Shown piece by piece: positions 52,761 to 64,000 of a stretch of DNA of 64,000 nt (position 1 is its first letter; every line of letters starts with the position of its first letter). The stretch is from assembly GCF_003945595.2 (NCBI RefSeq), contig NW_024104898.1, positions 2,480,001 to 2,544,000 on the forward strand, written 5' to 3'. Position numbers and translations under genes: made by a program. The notes beneath the pieces are model-generated. The model had not been told where the DNA came from. It saw only the letters and a program-made list of their open reading frames with translations, and did not search any database. This DNA comes from Pipra filicauda. Its lineage: Eukaryota; Chordata; Aves; Passeriformes; Pipridae.

Positions 52761-53499
52761 TCTTTTTCTAGGAATGGGAAAGAACAGTTCAAGGGAAATT
52801 TTGTACAAGTCTCTTACTCTTGCTAGGAAGGTAACTAACCCATAGAAGAATTTCCAGATACTTTAATTCATCGAGCATATTCATCTCTGTCAACTCTTTG
52901 TTTTCTCTCCCTTCTGCTCTTCTCCTAATAAAGAACGGAGGGGAAGGAGTGACAGAGGGTAGAATTAAAATCCTTCCTCATAAGCAGTGCCAGCACCCAT
53001 GTAACATGGTGCAGATGTGGATGCAGAAGCCGTCTGATACATCATTGCAAGACCTGCATCCAGTTGAAAACAGAGCTAAAAGGGAGAAGTACACAGAGCT
53101 AATCGAAGAGTTACAAACAGCACAGAAATCTTGCAATTATTCCCTGAGGCAAGAATAACTTATCCAGGAAATTAATTTAAGATTACACTGAAAAAAAAAA
53201 AATAAATCCACATACAGCAGGCTAAGGGAGCACTCACTTATTTCTCTTCTGCTCATTATGCCAAGGGTTGAGAATGAGAGGGAAAATACACGGTATCTTT
53301 AAACCTCTGTTCCATCTCAGCTGGAGCCGATGGCAGTAATACATCTTAGTCATAATGTTGCTGGTATGTATCATCATAGCTGCAAAGACTTGGCATTATT
53401 TGGGGTGTTTTAACTGTGCATACCTCCTCTCTGAATTAGTGCTCATTTTAAGTCCTCAATGGGTTTGAGTTTGGGATAATGATTTCCCACCTAACCCAG

Positions 53500-53850
53500 A
53501 GTAGAACCGCAGTCACAATAATTAGATATAGTAACTGTTAATAACTTAGTTTAATTACAATCCATTTTCTTCAAATTTAGCCTAGACACAAGATTTCAAT
53601 GAATTCAAATTACATACCACGTTTGAAGAGCCTGCGTTATTACATAATTAATTCCACACAAAGAGACTGACAAACACTAAATTCCTTACTGAGGATACTT
53701 AAAAAAATTAATCTTAATTCGAGTTAATTAATATATTTACTTGCAAATTCTGGGCAAATTCATTCTTCCAGTGAGGACTATGCATTCTAAATCTGCATTT
53801 TTCACACATAAGAAAACTATCAAATTCCATTTTTATGTGCAAAGTTGAGT
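53500..53850. promoter_or_regulatory. Candidate conserved enhancer block, homeodomain-core cluster
   Basis: Many TAAT/ATTA cores sit within 350 bp. Examples are ATAATTAGAT near 53517, TTTAATTACA near 53550, CATAATTAATTCC near 53644, AATTAATCTTAATTCG near 53706 and GTTAATTAATATA near 53723. ATGCATTCTAAATCTGCAT follows near 53780. There is no repeat signature and no open frame. This is a regulatory candidate from composition alone. Confidence 0.35.
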
Positions 53851-56250
53851 TCATCCTTAGCAGCAGATCTGCTAGTGGCATTTCCACAAATCACTGGAGT
53901 CGCTGCTCTGAAGCTGCCGATAGGACATTATGCCAAAGGGTGTCCTCATACACAATGGCACCCAAGGAATTCAGGATGATGGGAGAGGGCAGAGTGCTGG
54001 TCCTTATGTCCTGAAGTGGCAGGAGTGCACAACACACACAGCCCTGTTCACAACCAGCATCCCCTCATGCACACAGGAGAGGGCAGTGGTGCACATCCCA
54101 GAGTCAGCATGTTATACTTTTATGACTGATGTTAAGGTGGGGAACATAAGGAACTGGTGTTTTATCTTCCCTTGCACACAAAATCTAGAGGAAGGTCTCT
54201 ACAACCCTCCTAGACTTGAGTTACCCTCTGACCATTGTTTGGCAGAACATGGGGAAACCCTCCTTGGCTCTGTAAGGCTCTGCACACAGGGAGCATTTGC
54301 TGTCACTCCCCATCTGCCACATGCTGCTCATGCAGTGAAATATTCTTGACACCATTACAAACAGTTTGCATTGTTTCCCTTTAATAGATTATCCATCTAC
54401 TCCTCTCCAGCTGTGCAGCACATCTGCCCATACTGCCTCTCCTGGGCAGGCACTTCCCAGCCCAATATTCTGTTTATTGTTGCTCAGGAGACGTAGGAGG
54501 TAATGGGGGAGTAAATGCCTAGCGAACAAGTTGCATCTCCAGGCATTTTCAGAAGCAATAAAACACAAGCCTGCTTCCAGCCTCTTCAGTAACAAGCTAC
54601 CACTTTCGACCTTCTGTAGTCTCCCTTCCACCTGTGGCTATTCCCAGTAAGATGGAGCAACTCTCTGGATGTACATGTGATTAAATAACAGGTTGTTCCT
54701 GCAAACGGGTTGTTCTTTGGATCACTACTACGAAGAGCTCTCCTTAACCTCAAGTGCCAAAGGTTGGCCTCAAGAGCATCCCCCAAACCCTGCAAAACAA
54801 GAGTAGCTCTGGCATTGCCACATCCCAGTTCTGTTGCTGGATTTCATTCTGACAAGCAGCAGCTCAAATAATTAAACTGGAGGAAAAAGAGAGGGGAAAA
54901 GGGAAAAAGGAAAATGGATTAATAAAGAGTTTTGCCAAAAAAAAAAAAAATCTGATTACAACTGAAACACAGACAATGAGAAGTGAGGCAGGCTGATGCT
55001 GGTTTGGACATTCACTGATGAGAGACTGACAGCAATGAACTTAAGAGCAAAAGTTCCACAAAGCCAGGTTATGAATTTATTACTCTGCATCTGTGTGGAG
55101 TCAAAAGATCATCTGAAACACCAGAGACTTGCATTGGGGAAGCATTAATCCACATGGGATGGTGTTTAAAGTAATTTCTCAGCTGGTTGACTGCACAGGG
55201 GGTAGGAACAGGGATTAATTCTCTACCCAAGATCATGCATTTGTGCAAACATTGTTGAGCGGCTTGTTCAACAGGGGATTCGGGGAGTAACACAGCCATA
55301 TCAAAGCAGCCAGGGTCTGGCTGACAGCCTTGCAAAGGAAGTAAGATGATCTTTGACACTAAGGAAATAAAGCTCTGAGAGACTGAAATGCTGACAGGCG
55401 CTAGCCTCAAAGTCAAAGCATCTCTAAAGAGGAAATCTCTTTAAAGACTTTTGTTCTCAAACTCTCTTCTCTGAAAGAAGAGGCTTTGCCCTATTTAGGT
55501 GAGGCCAAGGGCAGGCTGAGACCTCAGCATATTTTGAAATCACTTATCCTCAGCTCCATTTGATGTTTTCTTGATATTAGGAAAAAAGTTCATTTTATTT
55601 AAAACACTCCTGGGCCTTCAGCTGCATGTGGAAGGACACAGAGCAGCCCATCCCATGGAGAACAAAATGGTTCCTTGGTCTCTGAAGGGGACAGGAGGAA
55701 AGAAAACTCAGACAGCAAAGTCTCAAAAGTAGCCTCCTTTCTTAAAAGACTTCAGTCAACCCAGCCTGCTGCAGAACACCCTTGGATGAATTAACACAAA
55801 ACTGGACAGCAGGCTTCCCACTTAAAAGTATCTGAAGAGGGAAAGAAGCACAGCTTCTGAAAACATGTACTTACTTGAACTGCCATCCCTTAAATGAGCA
55901 AATCCCTTGTGCTTCCTGTCCGACAAGGCATTGGTTTACCTTCTAAAATCTAGTTTTGCCCTCTGTTTCAGTCTGTTCCCATTTTGTAGTAAGGGGAAAG
56001 ACTCTGGAATCTGCCTATGCCCCAGAAGAGCATGCATCTCCAGGAGTCCACCAGACTGATAGCTGTCAGACATTATGAAATTATTTCCCAGTGTTTGTCC
56101 CACAAGACATGTCACCAATTACCAAGGCACCACCAATTTGTTTCATTGAGATGGGCAGCCCACTTGTTTTGGGGCATTTCCCCAAGGAAGACAGAGTGGA
56201 AAAGAAACCCAGAAACCGAGAATAATCTATAATGAGCCCTAGTCAGTAAT

Positions 56251-56545
56251 TGCCTTGATGTGTGACCTTGGGCAAGTAGGTTCTCCCCTTCTTGGTGCAT
56301 CTTTGCCTCCCTGTGTATCATTTCAATAATTCCACTACAATGTCATGCTGTGTACTTTAAAGTTTAGTGTTTATACAACTTTCTGAAGATGCAAAAATCA
56401 TATAAATGCTAAGTATTATTGTAGTTATTACCTTCCTCACAGGGGGGTTATGAAGATTTGTAATTAATATTTGTAAAGCAAACCTCTGTCATTGGATGAA
56501 ATGTGATGTGCTAGAGAAGTGCGAAGGATTAATATCCTCAGTAAT
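56251..56545 (+). mobile_element. Ancient MIR-type SINE
   Basis: Blocks occur in MIR order: TGTGTGACCTTGGGCAAGT, GCATCTTTGCCTCCCT, then TATTGTAGTTATTACCTTCCTCACAGGGGGGTTATGAAGATT, given here as separate adjoining pieces. The end is AATTAATATTTGTAAAGC and TTGGATGAAATGTGATGTGCTA followed by GAAGTGCGAAGGATTAATAT. The last part matches the tail of amniote MIR copies known from turtles and crocodiles, as I remember it. The 5' tRNA-derived head is not recognisable. Copies this complete should be uncommon in birds. Confidence 0.65.
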
Positions 56546-59500
56546 CTGATGTGGGTTTTACTGTTCCGTGCAACACTTAATAAAAATAATTAAAAACAAA
56601 CTTAAGCTGATCCTGATAGGAAGGATGAGGAAGCAGAGACAGATGCATGGGGGGACAGACTGCTCTCCCTTAATTAAGCCCAATACCATCAGTCTCCGAG
56701 ACGTTGCCAAGTATTTTCTTACTCCTGGTGATAATCATGCATTAAACTTAATGCTGATTTTGGGTAACCAGAACTCTTGAGCACCCCAGAAAGACTTGCA
56801 ATACAGTGAGGGATACCAAACACAGCTAAAGCAGCACAGCTCTGACCCCACAACCTTTACACAGCAACTGCTGCCAGGGGACAGAGAGCAAACAGGTGCA
56901 GATATGCTCAGAGATCCCACAAGCACCTAGAAGAGAGCTCTAAAAAAGCTGGAAACCCACAGGGCCCTACTCTTATACACCCCAAGTCCTGGTCTCCAGT
57001 CACTAGGCTGGAGGAGTAGAGAAATTTCACTCATTAGGCTGTGCAGGATTCAAGTGCCCTTGGAGCACGGGCAGTGACCAGTCCTGTGCATTGAGAGCCA
57101 CTACCTCAGTGGCTCTGCAAAAATACATACCAACAGCTTTAAATTTCTTCCATATGAGAAATGTGGTTGCTGAAGTGTATTGCAGTACATCTACATCCAA
57201 GTGCACCAAGATGGAGAAGCCTTTGAAAAGTCTCTTTGAGAACCATTATGACCAGAGAAGGAAAACTGCTGGCAACTGCTTTTACTGCCCAAGTACCAGC
57301 TTTCTCCCTAGCACAGCAGATGCTGCCAGAGCACTGCCCTCCCAATGTCTTCATATCAAACAGCCCTCCAGATACTCCATGTGACTGAGTTCACACCACA
57401 CATGCCCTTGTATTAGGGATGGTATAGGTAATACATATATATACATATGTATGGTGGTATGGGCTATATTTCTTTACACACACAGGTTGCAACAGTAGCT
57501 CCCTAGGAGACTCCAAAATCAACAGGATGTCCAAGCCATGCAGATTTTTTTGTGCAACTAACTGTTCATCAGACTTCACTCCTATTTACTGCATTTGCCC
57601 ACATGGTTTCTTCTGGTGCCAATTCTCTTTGCTTAATGTCAACGTGATAAAAGCAATACTGGTTTTCCCCTGAATATGTGCATACAGATATGCCAACACT
57701 TTCTATAGGTAAAGGGACCAAAAGCAAAACTCAGCAAGAGCTTAAGGAATCACACATATTTCAAACAGAAGAGTCCCACAGTACTTGCCAGGTCATCTGC
57801 AAGCCTCCCCTACAGGTTTCTCCACAAAGATAAGCCTGACCAAGCTTTAAAATATCCCCAGAGAAGATTTCCATAACTTCTTTCATGTTTGCATCAAGAA
57901 TGTTTTCTGGCATTCAGCCCAAGTTGTCCCCACAGACAGAGGTTTATGACAGACTGAAAAACAGCACCCAAAGTACCTGTCTTGTAGAAGGAATGTCATC
58001 TTTTTGTTTATCACTTGAAGGCACACAGCAAGGGGATCTGAGCTCACATCAGGTATTACAGTAATAGGTGTGATTATCAACAATCCTGTTTGTACCTGAT
58101 AAACCACCACAGTAAGGAAGACGCACATCCTTTCTCTTTAGAGGGCTTCAAGTGATGATGGGAAGCAAACTGCACCAGCACTAGAGAAACAAAAATCACT
58201 CGAGGAGTCTGTGGGATGGGGTGGGAGTGTGAGAAACTAAACAAACACCTTTTTTCACCTATGACACTTCACTCAATATTCACTCTTAAATCCTGAGAAG
58301 CCACTTACCCTCTACCCTGACTCACATGAGACTCAAAAGGAGTACAAAACACGTGTGGCACTATGGAGCAGTGTAACACCCTTTCTCTCTCTGTCCTGTG
58401 CAAAGGATCAAGCCAAATGTCCCCTCACTATCTTCAGTTTTACAGGGGAGATGTTGGAGGGAGTGTGTTTCATTGGAGGATACTCTGCTAATCCTTGTTA
58501 TACATGACCGATAAGGGCAAAGGATTAGCATCACCAGCTGCTCTGCTGGAAAGTGCAACATGGAAAATTGGATGCATATATGCAGAGTGGAGCCTTTAAG
58601 AAGAACTGCCTCAAGCACCTCCCCCTCCCCATACTGCAGCTCATAATTCCCCATGTCATGCCCAGTGCACTCCCCTTCAACATAGCCTTTATCTTTTGTC
58701 TCCTCTGCAGCCTGTTACTCCAAGTGCCAAATCCACTGCTGAAACACCAGCAACACTCCTTTTCCATTCACACTGCTGTAGAGCAGTTACCTTCATCAAA
58801 ATCATTCTGGGCAGCTGGTGCACACTGCAGAACCAGTAGAGAACCAGTAGCAGCACCTTCTTTCTGCAGCTTGGCCTTAGCAGAGTGGAGATGCCAGAGA
58901 TCCTAGCTGTGAGAAGTAGTCACTTTACCTCACGTTTTGTTGCCATTTGCCATATCAAAAAGATAAGTAAGCACACAGGTGGGAGAAGAGGTGCTGCTTC
59001 CATAAGGAACAGAATATAGCTTCCTCTGAGGAGGAATATAGATGGTTAACAGGGCTCAGGAACATCATCTAATTGCTCAGGCTAGAAAGCAAAAAGCAAT
59101 CTGAACTGATATGAAGCTTCAGAGGGAGTTCGGAACCAGAATATAATTACCTAAGTTGGAATTTGGCCACAGCTCATGGGAAGAAAAAAAAAAAGTGATT
59201 CTGGTCTTTCATGACCGCAAACAAATAGCAACGTGGTGTTGCATTCCTTTCCAGAGTGGTATAGGCGTGCATTTGTTCTCATTCACACTGCTCTTTAAGA
59301 AGCAGCTTTGAGGTAAAGAAGAATGCACTGAGTTTATACCAGTATAGATGTCAATTACACTGTGATGCTATGCTAGAGATCATAGTGTCTCACAACACTC
59401 AGGTGACCTCAGCTTTGGGAATATGCAGATTTTCAATCCTTGACTTTCACAATTTTTAAAATCCTCTAGCAAATCTTCAATAAATTAAATATAGACTAAT

Positions 59501-62500
59501 AATCCATTGCAGCCAAACACTTTTCAGAATATTTCATATCTGTCACCTCAAGACTTTTCACAAAGCACCTGTGGAAGAACAGCGGGTTTTCTATGGCCAG
59601 GTGTCAGCTGCACAGCTCTGGGTCCACGGTGCAGGACAGTGGCACTGCCCTGGGCTTCTGCCCCAGCAGAAGATCTTAGTGGCAAAGGGCTTGGTCAAAC
59701 CCCAAAGCACATGTTGGTACAGCTCTTAGCAGACTTGGAGTCACAGTAAGATGAGACCAGAAAAGCTTGCATTTTCAAGGCAGGAAAGCCTTCACTCTAA
59801 TTAAGTCTGGCACATGGCTGCTTGGAAGCTTCCCTGGTATTTTACAAACTGTGAGAAGCAGCCAAGCAAATTCTGGTCTGCTTTAAAGAACAGTCAGACT
59901 CCCACACAGGTCAGAAACACTGCACAGCTGCCTGCAGCACACATGAAGTCCATATATGGGGCAGGTCATGGCTAAAACGGCATTTGTAAAAAGCTACCAG
60001 CAATGCCAGATTGGCCCTTTTCCACCTCCAACCTCACAAGCACTTATGAACAAGTAAAGAAAAAGCTGGTGCCTTTCTGCTTCAGCCTACCCAGAAAGAA
60101 AAAAGTGGTGGGGTCTTTTCCCACAGCAATCATTATCAGCTCTAACTTTGAGAGCTTTGATGGGCACAAATCGTGCACTAAGACCACAGCCCATATCATC
60201 CCTACTTGTCCTAGCCAAGTGCCTGTTGCACCTACCCCTTTAGACCAGCCTTGCCCCGCTGTTAAATAGCAAGGACAGAGCTAATTCTGGGCAGCATCTG
60301 AGCTGATTGATTTGCAGTGAAATTCACCCTCATGCTTTGCTACAGCAAGGTGTGTCCACACAGACAACCTGGCACAAGTGTTTAAGCCTGTGGAAGTAAG
60401 GGGATGTATTATAAATTACACCCAGTGCAAGTGCTATATCAACACTGGCTTGAAGATTGGGCCTCTGCTAGAAGGATTACAGGGGGACAGGTAGGGCAAC
60501 ACCATCTCTGCTGTTTAGTACCTATCACACAGCTTTGATAACATTGCTGTTCTCTTCTGAAGCAGAAGATGGAGGAGGTGGAATTGAAGGTAGCTTGGGG
60601 GGATAGGGAGGTCTGCCAGGAGGAATTAATTTCAACATTTTTTATGCTTAGGTCTTAAATAATCCAATTAAAAAAATCCAAGCCTTCACAGAATGAAAAA
60701 TGTCATAAGCTAAAACACTCAAAACCCATGTACAAACAAAGGAAACCATCGGCAGTAGGCTTTGCTTTCCATCATCTGTCACACTTCAATTCTTAAAGAT
60801 GAAGCAGGGTGGTGGGAGACACTGGCATCTCCAGTCCACTGTACACTGAGTCACAGATACATGGAAAGGGTCTTGCTCTGACCTTGGACAAAAGGTCTAG
60901 AGAAAGCCAATGATGGGTCTTCTGTCTCTAATATGTATGGATCCAATTCCACCTTCCACTGCAAAATGGCAACTTTCACTGCAGTCAATGGGAATTACAC
61001 CTATTTAATAGACAGAAGAATTGATTTTGTGATCTCAGGGGCCTGGGCCTGCAAGATTTCAAGCCCACATAACTTTAGACAAAAATCCAGCTAACCCCAA
61101 GATAATGAAGTCTTTGAGATTCCACAAAAACTGCTTCACTGAGCAAAGCTTGGAGATGGTTGGAGCTCAATGCAATCACAACCTGCTGCTAAATTACCTT
61201 GGGCCAGAAACATTGTAGATCAGGACATTTCCAGGCAGGTTAGGGACTACTGTCATGAGAATTGCTACCTAAGGGATATTTTTATCATTACTGCATTGCT
61301 CCTGGGCAAAATGCAGAGGGGATTATGTGTACACAGAGCTACGATTCCCATCTAAGAGTTGAGCCTAAGCTTCACATCAAGCTGCTCGACTTTACTCTGC
61401 AAGCTTTACTTGTCACAGTGCAAATGCAATGATGTGTTTAAGATCCTGTTACCAGACAGAAAGAGTGAGAAAGGCAGCAGGAGCAGCTGTCACCTGCTGA
61501 GACATGGCTTTGCAACTTAGTCGGTGTGACATTGAGGACTGTGAAGTGCCTGACAAGAGCAACAAAAGGTCACAGGTATATACTTCACTAGTGGATCTTG
61601 GCACCTTGATCAAAGCACTCTTGGGAAATGAGAAGACTCCTCAGCTTTGCTCCTCTTTGTGTTCTCCTTGTGCTCCCCTTGCTGAGCTTCTGAGCACGAG
61701 CTGAGGGCAAGAAGCTACTGCTGGAGCCAGCAGGTGCCTGGCAGCTGGGGGAGCTTGATGGAGAGAGCAGAACAAAAACCTGAAGCATAAGGTCAAGCAC
61801 CTACACCTTTTCTCCCAAAATATCACTTCTTTTCTGCACCACACTAGAAGATCATGAGGCACCACCTAGCCCTCAGCAGCAGTGGGGAGGAGAGACTGGA
61901 GCCACACTGAGCAACAGGCTGGGAGCTCAGCAGGGCTCACCTCGAGGAGAAATCCCATGGCAATGCCTGTTCCAGATCTAAAGGCTGCCTGAGAGTCCTA
62001 AAGATGAATTAAGAGTGTTCAAGGAAGGCTTTAGCTTGGTTTGCAATCCCTTTTCCTTTGCAGGATGCAGCCTCTGCTCTCCTCCTCTCTAGGGATCACT
62101 CTGTGGGTGTTACTGCATTCAATTCATCATCCCATCTCCATTCGCAATAACTCAATACTAGAGGACCATGCGGACCTGGGTGATATATTGCTCCCATTGC
62201 ACAGAAATTACATTGTTTAGCAGCACACTGGCCACAAACTGCATCATTTTGTTAGCTCTTGGCCACAGTAATGGTGGCCCACTATGATAAAAGCAGATGC
62301 AGCTTCCAGGGAGTGGGTACTGCTGATGGCCTGCTGCTCATCTCCAAAGGCAGACAGCTGAAAGAAGTACTGTGGCACCTCACGGGACCCCACATCACAT
62401 GTGGAGAAATGGATGTGGAAGAAAAGGGAAAAAGACACATCACCTCTCCTCTGTAGAGGGATTTATTAGACTGAAGGGATTTGGACCACTGCCCTTCCTT

Positions 62501-63067
62501 GCAGACTTGCACAGGCCTCTCATTTGCAAAGGGGCAGATGCTCGTGCGCTTCTGGCAGGCTGGTTAGCAGCTGCACAGGTAAGAGAACTGGGCACAGAGA
62601 GATTAAGGACTGTGACCAGGATACTCAGGGATTCAGCAGTTTGGTCTAGGAGCTAACTGTTCTCATTTGCTCCCATAGCTACATCAGTCTTCGGTAACAT
62701 ACAGTGAGGAACAATCTCTTTGGTGCTCATCCTTGCAATTTGCAGTCCAACAGCCCAGTCACATGTTTACCAGCCTCCCACAAAGGGAATCACAGTATAG
62801 AAAACAACATGGCCTAGAGGGCCTGTTTTCTGTAAGGTATCCAACACAGAATGGCATAGGCTGCCTGGTGCATCCCTATGGTAACACTCACTGCAACAGC
62901 TCCTGCCACACAACACCCCAAGAGCCTAGAAAAAGAGTTAATATGAGATGGGGGGGGGTTCACTCCACTCATGAGCAACCTGATTTGCTGCTGGAGAGAT
63001 CCAGCCCCCAAGGAATAACACAAAGGAGAGAAGTGATGAGCAGGCAATAGGAGACTGAGACAGAAAG

Positions 63068-63150
63068 CCTCCTTGGTGTTTATTAAAATAGCACCTGCTA
63101 GTCACCTCCTTGGCGTTTATTAAAATAGCATCTGCTAGTCACCTCCTTGG
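63068..63150. repeat. 37-bp tandem repeat, 2.2 copies
   Basis: CCTCCTTGG begins units at 63068, 63105 and 63142, an exact period of 37. The first two units differ at two positions (GGTGTTT against GGCGTTT, and GCACCTG against GCATCTG). The third copy stops after CCTCCTTGG. It is a young local duplication. Confidence 0.9.
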
Positions 63151-63700
63151 CTGTGGTGGCATTTAAGCTGTAAAACAGTGCCTTGAGGCGGAAGCCAGCA
63201 CTCCTGGTGCAAATGCCTGATTCCCACAGGAGGCTTCCAGCACAGCTTTTGCTGTGGCCTACTCAGCTGCCGGTCTTTCAGACTGCCCCAACACATGGAG
63301 CCCCTCAGCCTCCTGGAGCCTTGTCTCACATACACACAGCTCTGCAGACCACACTGCCTGCCAGGAAGGGCTGCGGTTTTGCACTGTCTGAAACACCCAG
63401 GTGCAGGGAGGAAGGAAACAAGGGGAAGGGGCAGCTGGAGATGCAGGACACTGCTGCTGCAGCAGCAGAGTGAACTACCTCAGCTAGACGTAGCCAGTCC
63501 AGCCAGGAGAACTAGCTGGGATTGCCATGCCCCACAGCAAATGCCAGCACTGCCCTCCCATTAACCCATTAATGCCCATTACAGCAGCCTGGATCCTATT
63601 ACAGGGAAGGCACAAGGTTTCCGACACAAATTCTTCAACAGGTTTCAGGCTGCAGAATATGCAACCTGTGATAGATTCCATATTCATCACTTTGAGCCAG

Positions 63701-64000
63701 TGTTCTGGTTCCAGCCAGGACAGGGTTGATTTCTGCAGTCACCAGGAAGGGGCAGGGCTAAGACCCAGAGGATGTCATTGCCTGGGGAGAAGGGAAGGGA
63801 CTATTTTCCAAGGATGAGGGGGTCCTTCCAGTGGAGTGGCTGAAGGAGCCATCAGGTAGACATATTGTCACAGGGTTTCCATGTGAATTGTTCCTTTCCT
63901 GCACTCTCTCTCATTAGTATTGTTGCTGTTATTGTTTGTTTTCTTATCTCATTGCTATTTCCTCTACATTGTTCTTATCTCAACCCATGATCTTTACCTT
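63701..64000 (+). mobile_element. LTR of an avian ERV, cut by the window edge
   Basis: It starts TGTTCTGGTTCCAGCCAGGA and CAGGGTTGATTTCTGCAG. Near the right edge it has TTGTTGCTGTTATTGTTTG, CTCATTGCTATTT and TTGTTCTTATCTCAACCCATGATCTTTACC. The last block is shared with the LTR at 13805-14345 (TTGTTCTTAACCCATGAGTTTTAC), so the two probably belong to related families in the same orientation. Whether it is solo or the 5' LTR of a longer provirus depends on the sequence past 64000. Confidence 0.65.

Larger units (their letters stand above)
42084..64000 (-). other. MDGA1: MDGA1 upstream intron, partial
   Basis: At least 21.9 kb separates the first visible exon from the signal-peptide exon. I found no CpG-rich promoter-like block, no signal-peptide exon and no other coding exon here. 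Separately listed are two AT-rich enhancer-like blocks, a MIR-type SINE, a 37-bp tandem repeat and a terminal LTR. In 42084-52470, 53850-56250 and 56546-63067 I see only ordinary intron sequence with homopolymer runs (near 48349, 53192 and 54938). The stretch at 47510-47720 is repeat-free and of even composition and might be conserved. The one at 60945-61045 contains CAGTCAATGGGAATTACACC, which recalls an ancient amniote repeat. Confidence 0.8.

Noticed and set aside
58290..58330. Minus-strand GGTAAGTGG donor-like site considered for the signal-peptide exon
   Set aside because: No upstream methionine followed by a hydrophobic signal segment, and no CpG-rich context.

Overview
This is vertebrate nuclear DNA, almost certainly from a bird. 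The evidence is a chicken-repeat-1 (CR1) LINE whose 3' end carries the doubled ATTCTATG octamer, avian-type solo LTRs, and long introns between small GT-AG exons. The LTR types look passerine-like to me, but that is a judgement from memory. There are no bacterial-style genes, no tRNA or rRNA genes and no CRISPR. Nearly all the short open frames are chance frames in intron sequence.

One protein-coding gene is present, on the minus strand: the central part of MDGA1 (MAM domain-containing glycosylphosphatidylinositol anchor protein 1), a GPI-anchored immunoglobulin-superfamily protein of neurons. Seven exons lie at 42083-41944, 39206-39032, 34670-34474, 31666-31534, 26848-26579, 26191-25862 and 22603-22310. 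They join in frame with no gap to give 513 whole or completed codons. These cover five Ig domains: Ig1 and Ig2 are each split over two exons, and Ig3, Ig4 and Ig5 have one exon each. The signal-peptide exon lies beyond the right edge. The last Ig domain, the fibronectin III and MAM domains and the GPI signal lie beyond the left edge. The window therefore cuts through two very large introns, at least 21.9 kb upstream and at least 22.3 kb downstream of the visible exons.

Region by region: 1-22309 is the downstream intron and holds most of the mobile DNA. This comprises a roughly 110-bp inverted repeat (5475-5888), degraded CR1 pieces (about 8424-9110), a satellite-like repeat of about 180 bp with TTAGGG-like motifs (10257-10670), a CR1 broken by a 522-bp solo LTR with a 6-bp target duplication (10750-12374), and an ERVL-like solo LTR (13805-14345). 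From 22310 to 42083 lie the seven exons with introns of 0.4-4.7 kb. From 42084 to 64000 is the upstream intron. It is repeat-poor and has AT-rich blocks dense in homeodomain-type cores that look like conserved enhancers (52470-52760 and 53500-53850). It also has an ancient MIR-type SINE (56251-56545), a 37-bp tandem repeat (63068-63150) and an LTR that runs off the right edge (63701-64000).

I found no clearly new biological system. The points most worth a second look are the LTR-in-CR1 nest, the satellite-like block, the inverted repeat, the enhancer-like blocks and an unpaired cysteine in Ig4 of MDGA1.
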